Below the pieces are notes generated by a model. The model saw only the letters and a program-made list of their open reading frames with translations, ran no database searches and was not told the DNA's origin. A stretch of 32,998 bases of DNA, taken from positions 1 through 32,998 of the forward strand of contig DYOW01000020.1 in assembly GCA_020720325.1 (NCBI GenBank), in the 5' to 3' direction. Numbering within the stretch: position 1 is the first letter of the stretch; each line of letters opens with the position of its first letter. The DNA is from Desulfobulbus propionicus (GTDB lineage: Bacteria; Desulfobacterota; Dissulfuribacteria; Dissulfuribacterales; DYOW01). The position numbers were made by a program, and so were the translations under genes. Positions 25,989 to 32,998 of the stretch are shown one piece after another.

Positions 25989-27503
25989 ATGAAAAAACTT
26001 TTATATTTGGGGTTCTTTTTTTTTATCATTTTTTTGAATAATCTTTGTGCTGAACCCCTAACCCTTAAAGACCTCGTAAAATCCTCCATTGAAAAAAATC
26101 TTGATATTCAAGCTGAAGAAATTACCATTAAAGAATCAGAAGAATTAACCACTGTTGCAAAATCCAAATACGAACCCCAGATTGAGATAAATCTTAGAAC
26201 AATTGACAGAAATATTCCTTCCTCCACTGCATTTTCCAGCGACGATTCAGATATCTACAGGGAAATCGGGGCTGATGTCTCTCTTTCCAAAATGTTTTCA
26301 TCCGGACTAAAATCCACCGTTAAACTCGAAACAGACAAGTCAATGAACAATTCCTCTGTTGACTCTTTAAGACCCCATTACAATACACTTTTACGCTTTG
26401 ATATAACACAGCCTCTTTTTAAAAATTATGGCGCCCTTATTAACAACAAAGACATTGAAATCAGCAAAAAAGTTGTTTTACAGGCAATAAAAAACTATGA
26501 GAAACAAATAGAATCCATTTCATATGAAACAGAGGCGCTCTACTGGGAACTCTATCAATCCCTTGAAATACTTAAATTAAGTTATTTTTCAAAAGAGCTC
26601 ACAATTAAACTCCTGAAAGCAAATCAGGATAAATTTAATGCCGGCATAATTCCAATAACCGAGGCACAGCAATCTGAAACAGCCCTTGCAGGAAAAGAAG
26701 AAGACATAATAAAGGCAAAGGAAGCAATTGATATTCTTCAAAATAAAATAAAGGATATAACTGGAATCACCTCTTCAATCAATATTATTGAAGAACCTGA
26801 TTATTACTCAAAAACCAGAATTTTTAATGAAAATGAAGGAATTGACATTGCCCTAAGCAAAAGGCCTGAAATAGATATTCAAAAAACTGCCATAGAAATT
26901 ACTGAAATCGATGAAAATTACTATAAAAATCAAACCAGACCCAGCGTTGACCTTCTTGCAAGCGCAAGTTTCAGCGGGCTTTCAGGCGAGGAAAGAAAAA
27001 CAGAATTTTTCCCTGATTTTTCAAATCCAAATAAAGGCGGATATTTTGATTCAGTTAGCGGCGCTGCCACAGGAGATGGAAAGGAATTGTTTGCAGGCAT
27101 AAAATTTTCCCATCCCCTTGATAATAAGGGCGCCAGGGCAAATCTTAAAAAAACGCAATGGACAAAAGAAAAAAACCAGCTAAAACTAATAAGACTCAGG
27201 GAAAAAATAACCCTCGATGTAAAAAACGCCCTGGTCACTATCAATAAGACAAAGGAAAGAATCGAGACATCCATGGAATTTGTCAGGCTTGCGCAGATTA
27301 CGCTTGACCAGGAAATGGAAAGGTTTAGCGCAGGGTTATCTGATACCTTTCATATTTTAAGATATCAGGAAGACCTTGTTAATGCGAAGATAAAACTAAC
27401 TGTCGCAAATTTTGATTATTACAAGGCAATGGCAAACTTTTATTTTGTGACATCCCAAAATCTGGATAATATGGATATAAGAGTTGGCTATAAAGCACAG
27501 TAA
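25989..27503 (+). CDS. TolC-family outer membrane efflux protein
   Basis: Signal peptide; LKDLVKSSIEKNLDIQAEEITIKESEELTTVAKSKYEPQIEI; two-part OEP pattern; FSAGLSDTFHILRYQEDLVNAKIKLTVANFDYYKAMANFYF. Confidence 0.9.
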   Translation: MKKLLYLGFFFFIIFLNNLCAEPLTLKDLVKSSIEKNLDIQAEEITIKESEELTTVAKSKYEPQIEINLRTIDRNIPSSTAFSSDDSDIYREIGADVSLSKMFSSGLKSTVKLETDKSMNNSSVDSLRPHYNTLLRFDITQPLFKNYGALINNKDIEISKKVVLQAIKNYEKQIESISYETEALYWELYQSLEILKLSYFSKELTIKLLKANQDKFNAGIIPITEAQQSETALAGKEEDIIKAKEAIDILQNKIKDITGITSSINIIEEPDYYSKTRIFNENEGIDIALSKRPEIDIQKTAIEITEIDENYYKNQTRPSVDLLASASFSGLSGEERKTEFFPDFSNPNKGGYFDSVSGAATGDGKELFAGIKFSHPLDNKGARANLKKTQWTKEKNQLKLIRLREKITLDVKNALVTINKTKERIETSMEFVRLAQITLDQEMERFSAGLSDTFHILRYQEDLVNAKIKLTVANFDYYKAMANFYFVTSQNLDNMDIRVGYKAQ

Positions 27504-27504
27504 A

Positions 27505-28874
27505 ATGTCCTGGCAATTTTTTTTTCTTCCTACATAGAAAAATGGAATAAGTGGAAATCAAAGTCCGTTAAAAGATTTATTTTCGGCTCTGCCTTTATTG
27601 TTTCTCTCCTAACAGGAATTGTCTATGTCTTTCACGGCGTTAAGGATATTTACTCAGCTTCAATATTCGGAACAACCGATATCTTTGAAAGCTTTATCCT
27701 TGCCTACACCATTCCTTCATTTATAATAAATCTCATGGCAGGTTCAATAGCTTCAGCTTTTATTCCTGTTTATCTTGATGTAAAAGCAAAAACAGACGAT
27801 GTGTCTGCCTCAAAGCTTTTTAACACCTTTTTAATTTCAGTTCTTTTAATGCTCATAATCTTAACTGTGCCGCTCCATTTTGGGGGAAATTACTTTATTA
27901 AATTTATAGCCGGTTCTTACACGCCGGAAAAAATTATTAAAACCATTGAAATTTACAATTTTCTCCTTATATTAATAGTGTTACAGGTTCTGATTAATCT
28001 GTTCTCAGCCCTTCTAAATGCTTCAAACCGTTTTATCCTTAGCTCAATAACACCCTTAATTTCTTCAATATTAACTATTTTGCTTCTCTTTTTTGCAGGT
28101 AAATTCCTCAATATTTACGCTGTGATTTACGGGCTTATTTTGGGAAGCATTGTCCAGCTAATTCTTCTTATAAACAGGGCATATAAAAAAAATATCTTTA
28201 GCCTGGAACCTCCTTCATTTCACCCGGGCCTTTTTCGTATATGGAAACATTATCTACCTCTTCTCGCAGGCTCTTTTTTTGTCTGTGGAACAATTACCGT
28301 GGATCAGGTAATGGCAGCAACCCTTCCAGCCAAAAGCCTTGCAGCGTTAACGTACGGAGACAGGATTGTATCCGCTATTACAACGCTTCTTATGACAGGG
28401 CTTGGCACAGTTATTCTTCCTGTGTTTTCAAGGCTTATTGCGGCAAATGAAATAGATAGCTTAAGAAAAACCCTATGGTTTTATGTAAAACTAAGCATTC
28501 TTGCAGGGGCTTTGATTTCTGTTTTTTTTATTTTTTTCTCTGAAAATATTGTTAAAATATTCTGGGAAAGGGGCGCATTTACCCAGGAAGACACTATTAT
28601 TGTGTCAAAAATACAATGGATTTACGGGCTTAAAATACCCTTTGTGCTTGCAATAATATTGATTGTCAGGACTATTTCAGCGCTTGGGTTTAATCATTAC
28701 ATAACAGGCATTGCCGTAATAAATATGTGCTCTAATATTATTTTAAACTATATCTTAATGAAATACTTTGATGCCGCCGGAATAGCTGCTTCAACGGTGA
28801 TTGTACATACTATTTCATTTATTCTGGTATTCTTAAGCATAAAAAAAATATTGTTAACGAGAAAAAATCTTTGA
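27505..28874 (+). CDS. murJ: MurJ/MviN-like lipid II flippase; N-terminus out of frame at a T9 tract
   Basis: Same-frame coding extends upstream of ORF-track start 27735: KRFIFGSAFIVSLLTGIVYVFHGVKDIYSASIFGTTDIFESFILAYTIPSFIINLMAGSIASAFIPVYLD (MurJ TM1-2), but no in-frame ATG/GTG/TTG there. ATG 27505 is in the +1-offset frame and ends at TAG 27535; a -1 shift in T9 (27517-27525) joins them. Confidence 0.75.
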
Positions 28875-28879
28875 TATCT

Positions 28880-29830
28880 ATGGAATATATACTATGTAAC
28901 TGCTGCGGCAGCACAAAATTAAAAAAAATCTATGAAAAACCCGATGAAAAGTTCTTTTCTGACGAATGGTTTAATATTGTTGAATGCGAAGAATGCCACC
29001 TTGGTTTTATAAATCCAAGACCATCGGAACAGGAAATAAGCAAATATTATCCTTCTGATTTTTTCAATTACTTCCGAGAGATTGACCATACAAAACGTTA
29101 CACCGAAGAATCAGAATATTTTCTTGATATTGAAAAATCAAGACAAAACCCCAAATTACTTGACATAGGTTGCGCCAACGGTGATTTTCCAAGGTTTATG
29201 AAAAACCGTGGGTGGATTGTGGAGGGTGTGGAGCCGTCAGTCACTTCTGAACCTATAGATGATTTCAAAATATACAAAAAGAAACTTACGGATTTGGAGC
29301 TTAAAAACGAATATTATGACGCTGTCACTGCATGGGCAGTTTTGGAACATACCCACAATCCCTTGGAATATTTTAATAAAATCGGAAAAATTTTGGCAAA
29401 TAACGGCAGGTTTGTCTTTCTTGTCACAAATTTTGAAAGCCTTGCCTCAAAATATCTTTTTGCCGAGGATATACCAAGGCATCTTTATTTTTTTACCCCA
29501 AAAACCATTAAGCGATATCTTGAGAGTTCAGGCATGAAGCTCGTGAAAATAAATTTTTCTGATAAAATATACATGATGCGTTCAAATAACTGGCTCTTAT
29601 TTCTTATAAAATATTTATCAGGGGAAAAACTGCTCTATTCTGATATTCCTTTATCTTACACTAAATTTTTACAAAAAAATAACTTAAAGGATACATTTAT
29701 AAGAAAATTAATTTTTTCTTCAAAAAATCCTCTTTTTATCATGGATAAAATTTTCTGCCCTTTTTTTGATAAAGTTTCTATATTATTAAAAAGATACGGG
29801 ATTATGATATGTGTTGCGGAAAAAAAGTAA
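28880..29830 (+). CDS. Class I SAM-dependent methyltransferase with N-terminal CxxC pairs
   Basis: YILCNCCGSTKLKKIYEKPDEKFFSDEWFNIVECEECHLGFINPRPS; LLDIGCANGDFPRFMKNRGWIVEGVEPS; AVLEHTHNPLEYFNKI. ATG 28880; TTG 28871 also possible. Confidence 0.85.
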   Translation: MEYILCNCCGSTKLKKIYEKPDEKFFSDEWFNIVECEECHLGFINPRPSEQEISKYYPSDFFNYFREIDHTKRYTEESEYFLDIEKSRQNPKLLDIGCANGDFPRFMKNRGWIVEGVEPSVTSEPIDDFKIYKKKLTDLELKNEYYDAVTAWAVLEHTHNPLEYFNKIGKILANNGRFVFLVTNFESLASKYLFAEDIPRHLYFFTPKTIKRYLESSGMKLVKINFSDKIYMMRSNNWLLFLIKYLSGEKLLYSDIPLSYTKFLQKNNLKDTFIRKLIFSSKNPLFIMDKIFCPFFDKVSILLKRYGIMICVAEKK

Positions 29831-29912
29831 AACTAACAATTTTCCTGATGGCTGTGTTGCCTGTCTTCAAAAAATGCTAATTTTACACATTGCGATAAAT
29901 TAATTTTTATTT

Positions 29913-30734
29913 ATGAATACTAAAAAAAAAACATCTCCTTCTTATTGGGAAAATATCTGGCAAAACTCTGATGCTATAAAGGGAATTGATCCCCATGACA
30001 ATAAAATCAGCAATTTTGTAAACAGACAGCTTCACCTGTTTTTTAAAGACTTCCTGAAAAGTCATTTTAGGGACAGCCCCCTTAACAAACTAAAATTACT
30101 TGAGGTTGGATGCGCTTCCTCAGCATGGCTTGCCTATTTTGCTAAAAACTATGACATGGAAGTCTGCGGCATTGACTATTCTGAAAAAGGATGTGAACTT
30201 GCAGAAAAAATCCTTGAAAAAAAAGGTGTTGCGGGTAATATTTCCAGGGAAGACCTTTTTAATCCTTCTCAAAGCCTTTTGCATTCTTTTGATATTGTCT
30301 TTTCATTCGGGCTTGTGGAACACTTTGATCCAATAAATTGTCCTCTCTCTTATTGTTCAAAATTTTTAAAAAATAATGGAATAATGATAACAATTATACC
30401 TAATCTTAAAGGTATTTATGGTTTAATCCAAAAAAAAATTGATATTGAAATTTATAATGCGCATACGCCAGCGGATATTATGGAATTAATCAGGGAACAC
30501 GAAAAAGCTGATTTGGAAATTATAAAATCCCAGTATATTATTTTTTTAAACTTAGGCATGTTAAATATTGAAAAAATAAAAAAAAATTCCCCTTTGCTAT
30601 GGGAAGCCTTAAAAAAAATACGGGGAGCAACAGACATGTTTTTCTGGTTTGCAGAAAAAAAATTCCCGAAAATTTTTATACCCAATAAGACATTTTCTCC
30701 ATACATAATCTGTATTTCAAAATTAAAAACATGA
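29913..30734 (+). CDS. Class I SAM-dependent methyltransferase
   Basis: LKLLEVGCASSAWLAYFAKNYDMEVCGIDYSEKGCELAEKIL; FDIVFSFGLVEHFDP. Confidence 0.85.
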   Translation: MNTKKKTSPSYWENIWQNSDAIKGIDPHDNKISNFVNRQLHLFFKDFLKSHFRDSPLNKLKLLEVGCASSAWLAYFAKNYDMEVCGIDYSEKGCELAEKILEKKGVAGNISREDLFNPSQSLLHSFDIVFSFGLVEHFDPINCPLSYCSKFLKNNGIMITIIPNLKGIYGLIQKKIDIEIYNAHTPADIMELIREHEKADLEIIKSQYIIFLNLGMLNIEKIKKNSPLLWEALKKIRGATDMFFWFAEKKFPKIFIPNKTFSPYIICISKLKT

Positions 30735-30782
30735 ACGGCATTGGCTTTAGTTTTTTTCAAAAAAAATTTCAGGAGGTTTTAC

Positions 30783-31586
30783 ATGTCAGATGACAAAGTG
30801 TTTACCTTTGGTAAAAACTGGTCGGATTTCCTAAGTGTTTTATCCGAAGACAGGATAAAAGAGGCAGAAGAATCCTTAAAAAAGATGATTGGCTTGCAAG
30901 ACCTCGCGGGTTTATCCTTTATTGATATTGGCTCCGGAAGCGGGCTATTTTCCCTTGCAGCCGCCAGATTAAATGCTTCAAAAATCCATTCCTTTGATTA
31001 TGATATCCAGAGCGTTAACTGTGCAAAAGAACTGAAAAGGCGTTTTTTCTCAGATAATGACAACTGGATCATTGAACAAGGTTCTGTGCTTGATCCTGAC
31101 TATTTGAATAAACTTGGAAAATTTGACATTGTATATTCATGGGGAGTTTTGCATCATACCGGAGATATGTGGAAGGCTTTGGAAAATGTGTCATGTCTTG
31201 TTAAGGTCAATGGCATCCTTTTTATTTCCATTTATAATGATCAGGGACTAATGAGCAAATTTTGGAGGATTATCAAGAAAACTTACAATAAAATCCCTGA
31301 TTTTTTAAGACCTTTCTATATTTTTATCGTCTGGTCTCCATTTGAGGCAATATCAATGGCAGGACAAATCATAAGAGGAAAATTACCATGGCAAAGCTGG
31401 ATTGACTATAAAAAAAACAGGGGCATGTCAAGGTTATATGACATAATTGACTGGATTGGCGGTTATCCCTTTGAAGTTGCCAAACCAGAAGATATTTTTA
31501 GGTTTTACAGGTCTAAAGGTTTTATTTTACAAGAACTTGTCACAAGACAGGGAATAGGATGCAATGAGTTTGTGTTTAGAAAATAG
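30783..31586 (+). CDS. Class I SAM-dependent methyltransferase
   Basis: ATG 30783 with strong RBS aggaggttttac (preferred over TTG 30741); LSFIDIGSGSGLFSLAAARLNASKIHSFDYD; FDIVYSWGVLHHTGDMWKALENV. Confidence 0.88.
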   Translation: MSDDKVFTFGKNWSDFLSVLSEDRIKEAEESLKKMIGLQDLAGLSFIDIGSGSGLFSLAAARLNASKIHSFDYDIQSVNCAKELKRRFFSDNDNWIIEQGSVLDPDYLNKLGKFDIVYSWGVLHHTGDMWKALENVSCLVKVNGILFISIYNDQGLMSKFWRIIKKTYNKIPDFLRPFYIFIVWSPFEAISMAGQIIRGKLPWQSWIDYKKNRGMSRLYDIIDWIGGYPFEVAKPEDIFRFYRSKGFILQELVTRQGIGCNEFVFRK

Positions 31587-31620
31587 AGTTAATATCAGCT
31601 TCTTTTGTTTCACCAATCTC

Positions 31621-31656
31621 TGAATGATTTTTTTATTACCTTCTAACAATCATTCA
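31621..31656. repeat. Inverted repeat TGAATGATT-N18-AATCATTCA between convergent genes
   Basis: Perfect 9-bp arms; right arm overlaps the stop codon of the minus-strand gene. Confidence 0.35.
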
Positions 31657-32099
31657 TTATGCGTTTTCTTTTTAACTCCGAGCCACTTTTGAATAGCCTC
31701 ATCCCTTTTTTTTGATGACTTATAGGCAACATGCAACATTGATCCATGATCCCAATATTTATAATTTGTTGGTTTACAAAAAGATAAAATCCTTTGCATC
31801 ATTTTTAAGTCATTATTGGTTATAGGAATTTCATCTGGGACTCCGGTCATATTTCCTGTTATTTTATAACCTACCCTAACATCAAGAGTTGCGACCAGTT
31901 CGCAAATATTGGTGGCGCAAAAGTCATAACATCCTCCTGTGCCACAAGCATTTAAATCTTCAAATGCTTCACGCAGCTCATTCTTTGCCTGCTCCACACT
32001 TTTAATATGCTGAACCCAGCTTTCGTCAGCCGCAAAGCCAGCTTGCAAACATCCCAAAAACAAAAAAAATGCAGTTGTCAAAGATACAAATCTTATCAT
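31650..32099 (-). CDS. Hypothetical exported Cys-containing protein
   Basis: ATG at 32099 preceded by AGGAGGT; MIRFVSLTTAFFLFLGCLQAGFAADESW signal peptide; NACGTGGCYDFCATNICELVATLD Cys cluster. Confidence 0.72.
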   Translation of the reverse strand: MIRFVSLTTAFFLFLGCLQAGFAADESWVQHIKSVEQAKNELREAFEDLNACGTGGCYDFCATNICELVATLDVRVGYKITGNMTGVPDEIPITNNDLKMMQRILSFCKPTNYKYWDHGSMLHVAYKSSKKRDEAIQKWLGVKKKTHNE

Positions 32100-32296
32100 T
32101 TTGTTACCTCCTATAATCATTGGGTCAAATTGCTTTTTGTATCATCATATACATAATCATATACAAGAGACTCTCATAAATACTCCACAGTTTATGAAAT
32201 AATATCCGATTATGAACATTTTTTTGTATATCTTTAGTAATATTTTTATTATAATAAAGTCTGAAATAAATGATACACTAAAAAAAAGGATGTCCG

Positions 32297-32755
32297 ATGT
32301 TAAAACAAACAAATACATTAAAAATTTTTTTTATTATATTAACTTTAAGCCTTATTTTGCCTTTAACAAAGGCTTTTTCCAGGGATATGGCAGGGGAATT
32401 CATCTCAAACTATGACGGAGACACAATGACCGTAAAAATCTTAACCCCTAATGATCCTCTTTACGGAACATCCGAACCTGTAAGGTTAAAAGGAATTGAC
32501 ACCCCGGAAATAAGAGGAAATTGTATCGAAGAAATAAGACTTGCTGAAAAAGCGAGAATCAGACTTAACCAGCTTTGTTATAACAAACCGGTTTTACTAA
32601 AATATGTATTCAGAGACAAGTACAATAGATTGTTAGCCGATGTTTTTTGCGGCGGACTGGATGTGACAGCGATACTTCTCAGGGAACACCTCGGTGTTGC
32701 CTACTCAGGGCACACACAACGTATTGATTGGTGCGGATATCTAAAAAAATATTAG
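32297..32755 (+). CDS. Exported thermonuclease (SNase)-family protein
   Basis: Signal peptide ILTLSLILPLTKAFS; SNase core ISNYDGDTMTVKIL...VRLKGIDTPEIRG...EKARIRLNQL...DKYNRLLADVF. Confidence 0.87.
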   Translation: MLKQTNTLKIFFIILTLSLILPLTKAFSRDMAGEFISNYDGDTMTVKILTPNDPLYGTSEPVRLKGIDTPEIRGNCIEEIRLAEKARIRLNQLCYNKPVLLKYVFRDKYNRLLADVFCGGLDVTAILLREHLGVAYSGHTQRIDWCGYLKKY

Positions 32756-32810
32756 AGAAGTTAAAAATCTTGGTTGGGAGTCTTGGGAGTCTTCAGAATT
32801 TTGTGTCAGA

Positions 32811-32998
32811 TTAAATCTGAATTTTTTCAAAATATATCATAATTTCCTGTCGATTAATTTCTTCAAAAAGAAGTTTATCAATACCTTTTTCAACCAAAAT
32901 ATTTCAAAATCTACAAATTGTTGTATGATCAGGAACATCTTCTCAACGGATGTTCCGCCAAGAAAGTCTGTTGTTCATCCAGCTAACTACTTGATTTT
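32811..32998 (-). pseudogene. Decayed IS transposase fragment (IS5-like N-terminal region)
   Basis: One minus-strand frame reads QVVSWMNNRLSWRNIR*EDVPDHTTICRF*NILVEKGIDKLLFEEINRQEIMIYFEKIQI*; VPDHTTICRF typical of IS5-like transposases; two internal stops. Confidence 0.65.

Noticed and set aside
1-32998. CRISPR arrays, tRNA and rRNA genes
   Set aside because: Looked for regularly spaced direct repeats and cloverleaf/rRNA-like segments in intergenic regions; none seen by eye. tRNAscan-SE/Infernal would be decisive.

Overview
AT-rich bacterial chromosomal window of about 33 kb. Almost all genes from 3.5 to 31.6 kb lie on the + strand. Core block: the conserved rpsB-tsf-pyrH-frr-uppS-cdsA-dxr-rseP order, followed by tsaB and a SprA-like putative metalloprotease. 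Next come a GT4 glycosyltransferase, an atypical kinase-like protein with a universal stress protein, a GT5 glycogen synthase-like protein and a BrnT/BrnA-like toxin-antitoxin pair. The most interesting region is 17.0-26.0 kb. It encodes, in tight order: an NDP-forming acyl-CoA synthetase fused to a GNAT acetyltransferase (Pat-like), an AcuC-like deacetylase, an AcuB-like CBS/ACT-like protein, a second intact ADP-forming acetyl-CoA synthetase, a stand-alone Pta-N/DRTGG protein, a CheD-like protein lacking the canonical catalytic Cys and His, and an HDOD protein. I read this as a candidate protein-acetylation/acetyl-CoA control module built around ADP-forming rather than AMP-forming acetyl-CoA synthetase. 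Other points: a -24/-12 sigma-54 promoter-like site with flanking palindromes upstream of an orphan Ser/Thr-rich protein; a MurJ-like flippase whose N-terminus is out of frame across a T9 tract; a MITE-like inverted repeat; a leader with four AGGAGG motifs; and a decayed IS transposase at the right edge. No rRNA, tRNA or CRISPR array was recognised. All assignments come from reading motifs by eye; no database search was run.
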